Source of the DNA: Arthrobacter sp. AFG20
Lineage (GTDB): Bacteria > Actinomycetota > Actinomycetes > Actinomycetales > Micrococcaceae
Reading direction: 5' to 3'
Assembly: GCF_002892795.1 (NCBI RefSeq)
Contig: NZ_PJMC01000006.1
Span: forward strand, 1 to 64,000
Length of the DNA stretch: 64,000 nt
The position numbers and the translations under genes were made by a program. Under the pieces are notes generated by a model, which ran no database searches, was not told where the DNA came from, and saw nothing but the letters and a program-made list of their open reading frames with translations. This document shows, piece by piece, positions 52,535 to 60,512 of the stretch (positions within the stretch are counted from its first letter, which is position 1; each line of letters begins with the position of its first letter).

Positions 52535-52736
52535 ATGCCGGCACATGCCGGGTAAACAGCAGTAACGGGCGCTGGCGCGGTTTAGATTTTTGAACCGCAC
52601 CGGCGTCCGGTTTCCACACCTCGGGACGAATGTGACCTAGAGTGGATGTAATCATTGCCGGCTCCGCCAGGTAGGGCCGTGATTCCAGCAACCGGTGCAA
52701 AGCTGCCCTTGCGGCAAGATACTAAGGGGTTCACAT

Positions 52737-54023
52737 ATGGCTCGGATTGGCGAGAGCGCGGATCTGCTCAAGTGCTCTTTCTGCGGCAAGAGCCAGAAGC
52801 AGGTGCGCAAGCTCATTGCCGGGCCCGGCGTCTACATCTGCGACGAGTGCATCGAGCTCTGCAACGAGATCATCGAGGAAGAACTCGCAGAGGTCGCCGA
52901 CCTGGGCAGTTTCGAACTGCCCAAGCCCCGCGAAATCTTCGACTTCCTGCAGGAATACGTGATCGGCCAGGAACCGGCCAAACGTTCCCTCGCCGTCGCG
53001 GTGTACAACCACTACAAGCGGATCCAGGCCGGCCATGCTCCCAAGAGCGGCAGCCTTGCGGAGGGTGTCCACCACGACGACGTCGAAATTTCGAAGTCCA
53101 ACATTCTCCTGATTGGCCCCACCGGCTGCGGCAAGACCTACCTTGCGCAGACCCTGGCGCGCCGGCTGAACGTCCCCTTCGCCGTTGCCGACGCCACCGC
53201 CCTGACCGAAGCCGGTTATGTGGGCGAAGACGTGGAGAACATCCTCCTCAAGCTCATCCAGGCCGCCGACTATGACGTCAAGAAGGCCGAACAGGGCATC
53301 ATCTACATCGACGAGATCGACAAGATCTCGCGCAAGAGCGAGAACCCCTCGATCACCCGCGATGTCTCGGGCGAGGGCGTGCAGCAGGCCCTGCTGAAGA
53401 TCCTCGAAGGAACGGTTGCCTCGGTTCCGCCGCAGGGCGGCCGCAAGCACCCGCACCAGGAATTCATCCAGATCGACACCACGAATGTCCTCTTCATCGT
53501 GGCCGGCGCCTTCGCCGGCCTGGAGGACATTATCGGTTCCCGTTCCGGCCGCAAGGGCATCGGCTTCGGCGCGCCGCTGAACGAGGTCAAGAACACCGAC
53601 TCCTATGGCGAAGTAATGCCGGAAGACCTGCTGAAGTTCGGGCTGATTCCGGAGTTCATCGGCCGCCTGCCGGTAATCACCACCGTGTCCAGCCTTGACC
53701 GTCCGGCCCTGATCCAGATCCTGTCCACGCCCAAGAACGCCCTGGTCAAGCAGTACCAGAAGATGTTCCAGCTGGACGGCGTGGAGCTGGTGTTCGACGA
53801 CGCCGCCCTGGACCTGATTGCCGACCAGGCCCTGGAACGGGGAACCGGAGCCCGCGGACTGCGCGCCATTATGGAGGAAGTCCTCCTGCCGGTCATGTTC
53901 GACCTGCCCAGCAGGGACGACATCGCAAGCGTGGTCATCACGGCGGATGTCGTGGGCAAGAAGGCCCAGCCCACCATGATCACGCACGACGTCGTGGCCA
54001 AGCGGCGGAACAAGTCCGCTTAG
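52737..54023 (+). CDS. clpX: Clp protease ATP-binding subunit ClpX
   Basis: AAA+ unfoldase, 428 residues, that feeds substrates into ClpP1P2. N-terminal zinc domain with [11 protein letters not shown] and ICDECIELC; Walker A GPTGCGKT; Walker [11 protein letters not shown]; pore loop [16 protein letters not shown]; the IGF-type ClpP-docking loop appears as [12 protein letters not shown] 52737 follows AAGGGG; the upstream in-frame codons from 52695 are not needed. A TAGAGT box (52638-52643) is a possible separate promoter. Confidence 0.97.
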   Translation: MARIGESADLLKCSFCGKSQKQVRKLIAGPGVYICDECIELCNEIIEEELAEVADLGSFELPKPREIFDFLQEYVIGQEPAKRSLAVAVYNHYKRIQAGHAPKSGSLAEGVHHDDVEISKSNILLIGPTGCGKTYLAQTLARRLNVPFAVADATALTEAGYVGEDVENILLKLIQAADYDVKKAEQGIIYIDEIDKISRKSENPSITRDVSGEGVQQALLKILEGTVASVPPQGGRKHPHQEFIQIDTTNVLFIVAGAFAGLEDIIGSRSGRKGIGFGAPLNEVKNTDSYGEVMPEDLLKFGLIPEFIGRLPVITTVSSLDRPALIQILSTPKNALVKQYQKMFQLDGVELVFDDAALDLIADQALERGTGARGLRAIMEEVLLPVMFDLPSRDDIASVVITADVVGKKAQPTMITHDVVAKRRNKSA

Positions 54024-54144
54024 CCGATTGAATCCGCCGGCTCGGAATAAATCCAGGCAGTCCGTCGCTGTCGCTTTAGCGTGCCCTGCGAGTAAGTGCT
54101 CTGCGGCGCGCCACACCCCGAAGACTTCCCTGAGGAGATTTGCT

Positions 54145-54759
54145 GTGTCTGAGACCGCCGCCAACAAGGCCGACTTCTGGTTCGACCCCCTCTGCCCGTT
54201 CGCCTGGATCACCTCCCGCTGGATCGGCGAGGTGGAAGGCGTCCGTAACATCAAGACGGAGTGGCACGTCATGAGCCTGTCCGTGCTGAACGAGGGCCGC
54301 GACCTCGACCCGAAGTACCGTGAAGCCATGGACAAGGCGTGGGGCCCGGTCAGGGTCATCATCGCCGCGCAGGAGCAGCATGGCGACCACGTGGTCAAGC
54401 CGCTGTATGACGCCATGGGATCGCAGATCCACGACGGCGGCCAGAAGGACTTCTCGATCGTCATCAGCAAGGCCCTGGCAGAGTGCGGCCTTCCCGCCGA
54501 ACTGGCAGCCGTGGCTGACTCCGACGAGTACGATGCCCAGCTGCGTGCCAGCCATGAAAAGGGCATCTCCCTGGTGGGCCAGGACGTCGGGACCCCGGTG
54601 GTCGCCTTTAACGGCGTCGCGTTCTTCGGGCCGGTCCTCACCCGCATTCCGCGCGGGGAGGAAGCCGGGAAGATCTGGGACGCGTCGGTCACCCTCGCGG
54701 CTTACCCGCACTTCTTTGAGATCAAGCGCAGCCGGACCGAAAGCCCCGCCTTCGACTGA
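54145..54759 (+). CDS. DsbA-fold thiol oxidoreductase, Rv2466c-like mycothiol-dependent
   Basis: A 204-residue thioredoxin-fold protein with a helical insertion, close in pattern to mycobacterial Rv2466c (mycothiol-dependent reductase that activates nitro-thienopyrimidine compounds). The N-terminus reads ADFWFDPLCPFAWITSRW. The active site is CPFA, so the second Cys of the CPWC motif is missing; a single-Cys mycothiol mechanism is expected. VGTPVV-type cis-Pro is seen in DVGTPVVAFNG. The GTG at 54145 follows TGAGGAG. It sits downstream of clpX, as it does in several actinobacteria. Confidence 0.9.
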   Translation: MSETAANKADFWFDPLCPFAWITSRWIGEVEGVRNIKTEWHVMSLSVLNEGRDLDPKYREAMDKAWGPVRVIIAAQEQHGDHVVKPLYDAMGSQIHDGGQKDFSIVISKALAECGLPAELAAVADSDEYDAQLRASHEKGISLVGQDVGTPVVAFNGVAFFGPVLTRIPRGEEAGKIWDASVTLAAYPHFFEIKRSRTESPAFD

Positions 54760-54804
54760 TCTGCCGGGCCGCCGTCGGGCGTTTCCAAGCCCCGTCTCAG
54801 AGCC

Positions 54805-54836
54805 CCGGCAGAACTACATGAGAGTAGTTCTGCCGG
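54805..54836 (+). terminator. Hairpin after the Rv2466c-like gene
   Basis: CCGGCAGAACTAC (54805-54817) pairs exactly with GTAGTTCTGCCGG (54824-54836), loop ATGAGA. No T-run, so it may be a terminator or the first hairpin of the structured region that follows. Confidence 0.6.
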
Positions 54837-54837
54837 T

Positions 54838-55036
54838 GCTCTTGCGCATCCGCAACAGGAGGACAAAGATAGTTCTTACCCACTTCGAAAGAAGTGAGAC
54901 GCAAGAGCCAAAGATTCAGTGACAGGCTTCTAACGCAGCCTTCGGCAAAGTTAGAAGCAGACTACCGGTGACAAGGTAGGAAGACCTGAAATTCCAAGGA
55001 TCTTGCCAGACTGTCAAAGATGTCACCAGACAGCCG
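54838..55036 (+). ncRNA. Candidate structured RNA in low-GC intergenic region (strand uncertain)
   Basis: No gene fits the 373-base gap 54760-55132. Its middle is unlike the genome: bases 54841-55020 have 87 G+C of 180 (48%). It folds into nested and serial hairpins. A long-range pairing GCTCTTGCG (54838-54846) with CGCAAGAGC (54900-54908) encloses CACTTC-GAAA-GAAGTG (54881-54896). Then come GCTTCTAAC/GTTAGAAGC (54926-54958), CTACC/GGTAG (54962-54979) and CTGTC/GACAG (55011-55033). A terminator-like hairpin follows (55044-55079). I cannot name it; 6S, tmRNA and riboswitch signatures were not seen. Confidence 0.45.
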
Positions 55037-55043
55037 AAAAGTC

Positions 55044-55079
55044 GAAGCCCCACCAACGGCAAAACGCTGATGGGGCTTC
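55044..55079. terminator. Terminator hairpin between the structured region and valS
   Basis: GAAGCCCCA (55044-55052) pairs with TGGGGCTTC (55071-55079). On the minus strand it is followed by GACTTTTCGG, so it may end valS; on the plus strand by CCCCTTTGCC. Confidence 0.75.
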
Positions 55080-55132
55080 CCCTTTGCCCAAAATAGGCCG
55101 GTCGGCCCGGAATGCTCCGGGCCCGCTTCGTA

Positions 55133-57754
55133 TTAGGCCGGAGGTGCTTCCTCCGGCTGGGCCAGGACCACATCGCTGACAGTCAGTTCACCTTCGCCTG
55201 CCACGAGGGTCAACTCGCGGGCGTTGGATGCTGACTTCAGGTCCGCCAGGCCAGCCTTCAGCTGCGTGGTGAGGGACTCTGTCGCAGTAATCGTCGCCGA
55301 CAGGACCTCGGTGCGCTGCTTGACCTTGGCCTCGGACTTGGCCTTCCGGATGCCGCTGAGCGCGATGCCCACGGTGCCCAGCATGCCGGTGTCGCCGTCG
55401 GTGATCTCCAGCGGCGAGGGCCAGGCGGCCCGGTGCACGGAGCCGGTCCGCCACCAGCTCCAGACCTCTTCGGTGGCGAAGGGCAGGAACGGCGCGAAGA
55501 GGCGCAGCAGCGAATCCAGTGTGGTGGCCAGGGCAGCGAGCACGGAGGCCTGCTCGGTCTCGCCGGCGGCACCGTAGGCGCGGTCCTTGATCAGCTCGAC
55601 GTAGTCGTCGGTGAACTGCCAGAAGAACGATTCGCTGATCTGCAGTGCGCGGGCGTAGTCGTAGTTGTCGAACGCCTTGGTGGCCTGGGCCACGACGTCC
55701 GAGAGCTGGGCCAGCAGGGCGCGGTCCAGCGGGTTGGTCAGGACGGACAGGTCCGTGGACACAACGGAGTTCTCCGTGGCGCCAAGGTTCAGGACGAACT
55801 TCGAGGCATTCAGCAGCTTGATGGCCAGGCGGCGGCCGATCTTCATCTGCGCGATCTCGTACGCGGTGTCCGCACCAAGCTTGGCAGAGGCGGCCCAGTA
55901 GCGGACGGCGTCGGAGCCGTACTCGTTCAGGACATCCGTCGGCACCACCACGTTGCCCTTGGACTTGGACATCTTCTTGCGGTCCGGGTCCAGGATCCAG
56001 CCGGAGATGGCCGCGTGTTTCCACGGCGCGACGTCCTGCAGGGCGTCGGCACGGACGGCGGAGGAGAACAGCCAGGTGCGGATGATGTCGTGCCCCTGCG
56101 GGCGCAGGTCGAACGGGAACACCTTGGCGAACAGGTCCTCGTCCCGGCTCCAGCCGCCAACGATCTGCGGCGTCAGGGAGGAGGTGGCCCAGGTATCCAG
56201 CACGTCAGCGTCACCGGTGAAGCCGTTGGGCTGGTCGCGCTGGGACTCGTCGTAGCCCGGTGCGGCATCGGCCGCCGGATCCACCGGCAGCAGGTTGTCA
56301 GACGGCAGGACAGGGTTGTCGTAGTCCGGGTTGCCCTGGGCATCCAGCGGGTACCAGACCGGGATCGGCACGCCGAAGAAGCGCTGCCGGGACACCAGCC
56401 AGTCCCCGTTGAGGCCGGCGATCCAGTTCTCGTACCGGGAGCGCATGAAGGACGGGTGGAAGTCGATGTCCTGCCCGCGGCCGATCAGGCGTTCGCGGCG
56501 GTCCTCGTCGCGGCCGCCGTTGCGGATGTACCACTGCCGGGACGTGACCACCTCGAGGGGCTTGTCACCCTTTTCGAAGAAGTTCACCGGGTGGGTGATC
56601 TTCTTGGGCTCGCCGTCGAGCAGGTCCGCTGCCGTGAGCAGCTCCACCACGGCCTCCTTGGCGGAGAAGACGGTCTTGCCGGCGATCGCGGCGTAGGCCT
56701 CGCGGCCGGCATCCGTGGTGATCCACTCCGGGGTCTCGGCGAGGATGCGGCCGTCACGGCCCACGATCGCGCGGGTGGGGAGCTGGAGTTCGCGCCACCA
56801 GGTCACGTCGGTCAGGTCGCCGAAGGTGCAGACCATTGCGATGCCCGAGCCCTTGTCCGCCTTGGCCAGCGGGTGGGCCTTGACCTCGAGTTCGACGTCG
56901 AACAGCGGGGACTTCACGGTCTTGCCGAACAGCGGCTGGTACCGCTCGTCGTCGGGGTTTGCCACCAGGGCGGCGCAGGCCGCGAGCAGTTCGGGGCGGG
57001 TGGTTTCGATGAAGATCTTCTCGCCGTCGGCGGTGAAGAACGGGTAGCGGTAGTACGCGCCCGGCACGTCGCGGTCCTCGAGCTCGGCCTGGGCCACGGC
57101 GGTGCGGAACGTGACGTCCCAGAGGGTGGGGGCCTCGGCCATGTAGGCGTCGCCGGCGGCCAGGTTGGCGAGGAACGCGCGCTGGGACACGGCGCGTGAG
57201 GTGTCGTCGATGGTGCGGTAGGTGAGGTTCCAGTCGACGGACAGGCCGAGGGTCTGGAACAGGTTCTCGAAAACCTTTTCGTCCTCGACCGCGAGTTCCT
57301 CGCAGAGTTCGATGAAGTTCTGGCGGGAGACGACGTCGAAGTCCCGCTGGTTTTTCGCCGGCTGGGCCGGCGGCTGGTAGTCCGGGTTGTACGGGATGGC
57401 GGGATCGCAGCGGACGCCGTAGTAGTTCTGGACGCGGCGCTCGGTGGGCAGGCCGTTGTCGTCCCAGCCCATGGGGTAGAAGACGTTCTTGCCGGTCATG
57501 CGCATGTAGCGGGCCTGCACGTCGGTCTGTGTGAAGGAGAACATGTGGCCCACATGGAGGGAACCGGAAGCGGTGGGCGGGGGAGTGTCGATCGAGTAGA
57601 CCTGGTCCCGGGTGGTGTCCGGGTCGAACCGGTAGGTTCCTTCCTCGAGCCAGCGCTGCGTAAGGGCAGCCTCCAGGCCCTCCAGAGCCGGCTTGTCGGG
57701 AACGTTGATGGGGGCGGTGGCGGGCGTGTCTGTACCCTGCGTTGATTCAGCCAT
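55133..57754 (-). CDS. valS: Valyl-tRNA synthetase
   Basis: Class I synthetase charging tRNA-Val, 873 residues. The HIGH motif appears as GSLHVGHMFSF and KMSKS as RKKMSKSKGN; the editing domain lies between residues about 180 and 400, and the anticodon-binding helical domain follows. The sequence FYPMGWDDNGLPTERRVQNYYGVRC marks the form common in actinobacteria. No T-box or leader structure is visible upstream, in contrast to ileS. Start at ATG 57754; no clear ribosome site was found. Confidence 0.96.
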   Translation of the reverse strand: MAESTQGTDTPATAPINVPDKPALEGLEAALTQRWLEEGTYRFDPDTTRDQVYSIDTPPPTASGSLHVGHMFSFTQTDVQARYMRMTGKNVFYPMGWDDNGLPTERRVQNYYGVRCDPAIPYNPDYQPPAQPAKNQRDFDVVSRQNFIELCEELAVEDEKVFENLFQTLGLSVDWNLTYRTIDDTSRAVSQRAFLANLAAGDAYMAEAPTLWDVTFRTAVAQAELEDRDVPGAYYRYPFFTADGEKIFIETTRPELLAACAALVANPDDERYQPLFGKTVKSPLFDVELEVKAHPLAKADKGSGIAMVCTFGDLTDVTWWRELQLPTRAIVGRDGRILAETPEWITTDAGREAYAAIAGKTVFSAKEAVVELLTAADLLDGEPKKITHPVNFFEKGDKPLEVVTSRQWYIRNGGRDEDRRERLIGRGQDIDFHPSFMRSRYENWIAGLNGDWLVSRQRFFGVPIPVWYPLDAQGNPDYDNPVLPSDNLLPVDPAADAAPGYDESQRDQPNGFTGDADVLDTWATSSLTPQIVGGWSRDEDLFAKVFPFDLRPQGHDIIRTWLFSSAVRADALQDVAPWKHAAISGWILDPDRKKMSKSKGNVVVPTDVLNEYGSDAVRYWAASAKLGADTAYEIAQMKIGRRLAIKLLNASKFVLNLGATENSVVSTDLSVLTNPLDRALLAQLSDVVAQATKAFDNYDYARALQISESFFWQFTDDYVELIKDRAYGAAGETEQASVLAALATTLDSLLRLFAPFLPFATEEVWSWWRTGSVHRAAWPSPLEITDGDTGMLGTVGIALSGIRKAKSEAKVKQRTEVLSATITATESLTTQLKAGLADLKSASNARELTLVAGEGELTVSDVVLAQPEEAPPA

Positions 57755-57828
57755 GGGCCAATTGTTTCATGCCGGGCATTTGTTTCCTGCCGGGAGGTGC
57801 CTGCCCGCTGCCGGAGGCCGGGAGTAGC

Positions 57829-58212
57829 ATGCGGCCTATGGGCAAAGCAGGCGCTTCCTTTGCGATCAAGCGCATCTATGAGGAACCCGCGGACGACGAC
57901 GGCTGCCGGGTTCTGGTGGACAGGCTCTGGCCGCGCGGGGTCAGCAAGGACCGGGCCAAGCTGGAGCTGTGGCTCAAGGAAGTGGCGCCGTCGCCGCCGC
58001 TGCGGCAGGAATTCGCCCACATGCAGGAGCGGTTCGAGGACTTCCGTACCCAGTATGAGGACGAGCTGGCGGACAATCCCGCGGTGGATCAGCTCCTGGA
58101 ACTGGCGGCCAGGCACCGGAAAGTAACGCTGCTGTACGCGGCCAGGGATCCGGAGGTGAACCATGCAAAGGTACTGCTGGAGTTCCTGGCAGCACGGGGT
58201 TCGCGGGAGTAA
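57829..58212 (+). CDS. DUF488 family protein
   Basis: A 127-residue soluble protein of the DUF488/YeaO group. It contains the family's ASFAIKRIYEEPADDDGCRVLVDRLWPRGVSK and LELWLKEVAPSPPLRQEF segments, and ends VTLLYAARDPEVNHAKVLLEFL. Function unknown; fold predicted alpha/beta. ATG 57829 is chosen (GGGAG at 57820-57824, four bases before); ATG 57838 is a second option. It is divergent from valS. Confidence 0.85.
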   Translation: MRPMGKAGASFAIKRIYEEPADDDGCRVLVDRLWPRGVSKDRAKLELWLKEVAPSPPLRQEFAHMQERFEDFRTQYEDELADNPAVDQLLELAARHRKVTLLYAARDPEVNHAKVLLEFLAARGSRE

Positions 58213-58243
58213 ACATTAGGCTGGCCCACCCTGCGGTTGGCGC

Positions 58244-58249
58244 TAGGGT
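58244..58249 (+). promoter_or_regulatory. Leaderless -10 box of the 58256 SDR gene
   Basis: TAGGGT, then GGTGCC, then ATG at 58256. Confidence 0.55.
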
Positions 58250-58255
58250 GGTGCC

Positions 58256-59047
58256 ATGACTGAGGTTTCCGCAAGCTCTGACGTGTCCACCAGCAAGTCC
58301 ACCAAGAAGGCAGCCCTCGTTACCGGTGCCAGCTCAGGCATTGGCGAGGCCACCGTCCGTGCGCTCCGTGCAGACGGCTGGACCGTGTACGCCGTCGCCC
58401 GCCGCCAGGAACGGCTGGCCGCGCTGGAAGCCGAGACCGGCGCCGTCGCCCTCGCTGGCGACATTTCCGAGGACGGGGACGTGGCCCGCCTGCTGGCAGA
58501 GGTGACCTCCGCCGGCGGGATCGACACGCTGGTCAACATCGCCGGCGGCGCCCGCGGGGCGGACCGGGTGGGGCAGGCCGTGACAGAGGACTGGGAGTGG
58601 ATGTACCGCGTGAACGTCCTCGGCACCATGAAGCTCACCCGCGCCTTCCTGCCGATGCTGCGCGAGAACGGCGAGGGCACCGTCCTGAACCTGACGTCCA
58701 CGGCCGGGCTGGATGCCTACGAGGGCGGGGGCGGCTACAACGCCGCCAAGTTCGCCCAACATGCCCTGACCGGGGCGCTGCGGCTGGAAGAGGCCGATCA
58801 CAACGTCCGGGTCATCGAGATCGCCCCCGGTCTGGTCCAGACCGAGGAGTTTGCCCTGAACCGGCTTGGTGACGCGCAGGCGGCCGGCAAGGTCTACCAG
58901 GGCGTGGAGAAGCCGCTGACCGCCGGGGACGTGGCCGATGTGGTGCGCTACGCCGTAAGCGCACCGCACCACGTTAACCTCGACCAGATCGTCATCCGCC
59001 CGGTGGCGCAGGCCTCGACCTTCAAGCTCATCCGCAAGCAGGCCTGA
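58256..59047 (+). CDS. Short-chain dehydrogenase/reductase
   Basis: NAD(P)-dependent SDR, 263 residues. Cofactor motif TGASSGIGEATVRAL (about residues 23-37), structural motif NIAGGARGADR (a variant of NNAG), catalytic Ser in NLTSTAGL and Tyr/Lys in YNAAKFAQHAL. The C-terminus has VIEIAPGLVQTEEF and INLDQIVIRPVAQ-like VNLDQIVIRPVAQ, as in the YdfG/serine dehydrogenase-like group. Substrate unknown; YdfG relatives reduce 3-hydroxy acids and malonic semialdehyde. Leaderless promoter directly upstream. Convergent with the EEP gene. Confidence 0.88.
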   Translation: MTEVSASSDVSTSKSTKKAALVTGASSGIGEATVRALRADGWTVYAVARRQERLAALEAETGAVALAGDISEDGDVARLLAEVTSAGGIDTLVNIAGGARGADRVGQAVTEDWEWMYRVNVLGTMKLTRAFLPMLRENGEGTVLNLTSTAGLDAYEGGGGYNAAKFAQHALTGALRLEEADHNVRVIEIAPGLVQTEEFALNRLGDAQAAGKVYQGVEKPLTAGDVADVVRYAVSAPHHVNLDQIVIRPVAQASTFKLIRKQA

Positions 59048-59065
59048 GCAGGCTAACCGTAGCCT

Positions 59066-60184
59066 TTACCCTGCCGTCGGAACCTCCAGCGTGGCCAGTA
59101 CGGCCGCGTGGTCCGTCCCGGGGACGCGGTGCACGGCGTAGCCCGAGGCCGGAATGCGCGGGCTGGTGACCAGATGGTCGATGGTGATGCCGGGTAGCGC
59201 CTGGCCGTCCATCGGCCACGTGGGCATGAACCGCGCCCCCGACGCCGTGCCGACGTCCACCAGCTTCCGGCCGCCCGGGCCGCCGTCGAGAAGCCTTCGG
59301 AACTCCGCGTGGTCATAGGTGGCGTTGAAATCCCCGAGCAGGAGTTGGTTGCCCGTCATTTGGTTGCCTTGGCCGTCCGCCCAGTTGCGGGCAACCAGCC
59401 GGCCCAACGATTCCAGGTCGCTGCGCCACTGCCCCACGCGGACGTCCACCGGCGGGAGGGTATGCACGTTGGTGACCTCGAGCGTGGCGGCTGCTCTGCC
59501 CGGGCTTGTGTTGCCCGCACGCGCACTGCCGGCAGCCGCAACGGGCACCGTCAGCCGGAAGCTAGGCATCTGAAATGGTGTGTCGGGAATCAGCCCGATG
59601 GCTTGCATGGGGTGTTTTGAGTACGTTGCGCTGCCGGAGCCGTTCTCGGTTGGGCTGCTGATCCTGTTGGGCAGGAGACTCCCCAGCCTTTCCGCCGCCA
59701 GCCGGTCCTCCAGCGCCTGGGTGTGCTCCTGAATCGCGAGAACGTCCACCCCGTTGTTCCGGACCAGCCGGACGATTTCGGCGGCGTCGGCCCTGCCGAA
59801 GCGGGAATTGATGCTCATCACCGTCAGCGGAACGGTGCTGCTGGTACCGGAGGCTCCGGAGTCCGCCCGGCCTGCACCAGCTTGTCCTGCGTCTGCTGTC
59901 CCCTTATCCGCCCGACCAGCGTCCGGCGCCCAGAGCCAGAAAAGCTGGGCTCCCAGGAGCAGCACGGCAGCGGCCGTGACCAGGTTCCGCCGGCCCAGCA
60001 GCGCAAGGGCCAGCGCAAGGGCGGCAGGCATCACCAGCCACGGGGTGAAGGACAGCAGCTGGACCACCAGCGTGGGCCACTCGGCCGGGATGGCACGGAA
60101 CACCGAAAGCGAAGCGACCGGCAGGAGGATGGAGAGTGCCAACACCAGCCAGACGGTTTGCGCGCGGCGGGCCGAAGCAGTCAT
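59066..60184 (-). CDS. Membrane-bound endonuclease/exonuclease/phosphatase family protein
   Basis: A 372-residue protein with three N-terminal membrane helices (about residues 10-85: VWLVLALSILLPVASLSVF, LVVQLLSFTPWLVMPAAL, VTAAAVLLLGAQLFWL), then an extracellular EEP domain. Motifs: VMSINSRFGRADA, VLAIQEHTQ (metal Glu), LLLGDFNATYDHAEF (GDFN), ITIDHLVTS and GTDHAAVLATLEV (final Asp-His). Related proteins are phosphodiesterases or nucleases at the cell surface. ATG 60184 is six bases after TAGACT, so leaderless. Confidence 0.9.
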   Translation of the reverse strand: MTASARRAQTVWLVLALSILLPVASLSVFRAIPAEWPTLVVQLLSFTPWLVMPAALALALALLGRRNLVTAAAVLLLGAQLFWLWAPDAGRADKGTADAGQAGAGRADSGASGTSSTVPLTVMSINSRFGRADAAEIVRLVRNNGVDVLAIQEHTQALEDRLAAERLGSLLPNRISSPTENGSGSATYSKHPMQAIGLIPDTPFQMPSFRLTVPVAAAGSARAGNTSPGRAAATLEVTNVHTLPPVDVRVGQWRSDLESLGRLVARNWADGQGNQMTGNQLLLGDFNATYDHAEFRRLLDGGPGGRKLVDVGTASGARFMPTWPMDGQALPGITIDHLVTSPRIPASGYAVHRVPGTDHAAVLATLEVPTAG

Positions 60185-60190
60185 GGATCG

Positions 60191-60196
60191 AGTCTA
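60191..60196 (-). promoter_or_regulatory. Leaderless -10 box of the EEP gene
   Basis: TAGACT on the minus strand, then CGATCC, then ATG at 60184. Confidence 0.55.
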
Positions 60197-60246
60197 GGCT
60201 CTGGCCGCCGGATGGTTGTGGCCGCCCCGGCCTCAGCAGTTAGACT

Positions 60247-60450
60247 GGAGCCAACAGCTTTGACCCGGCCATCACCGGTGAGCTTCCGGAAGAACACCTT
60301 CCCGCGGTGCGGACAACCGATCGAGGGGACCAGGCCAGTAGAACCGGACGGGTAAGCCCGTCACAGCAGCAATGAGCGGCCGTTCGTCGAACTCCCTTGG
60401 AGTTGGGCAGCGGTAAGTGAGGTGGTACCGCGGTGCCGGTGCAGTCGCAG
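60247..60450 (+). promoter_or_regulatory. T-box riboswitch (isoleucine, actinobacterial type) controlling ileS
   Basis: Binds tRNA-Ile and senses its charging. The ultrashort Stem I carries GACCCGGCCATCACCGG, with specifier codon ATC at 60271-60273 for Ile, followed by AGCTTCCGGAAGAAC. The conserved T-box is AAGTGAGGTGGTACCGCG (60415-60432), whose TGG pairs with the uncharged tRNA end. No T-run terminator follows, so control is probably at translation, as known for actinobacterial ileS leaders. A TAGACT box (60241-60246) is the likely promoter. Confidence 0.93.
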
Positions 60451-60512
60451 GACTGTACGCGCGCCGTCCTCGCATCCTGAATTTGTTCACCAGCTCAACC
60501 CAGGATGTCGAA

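Noticed and set aside
52731..54692. 653-residue minus-strand reading opposite clpX and the Rv2466c-like gene
   Set aside because: Mirror frame of strongly coding high-GC genes; no family motifs and no ribosome site.
55433..57199. 588-residue plus-strand reading inside valS
   Set aside because: Antisense to an intact valyl-tRNA synthetase; no recognisable domain.
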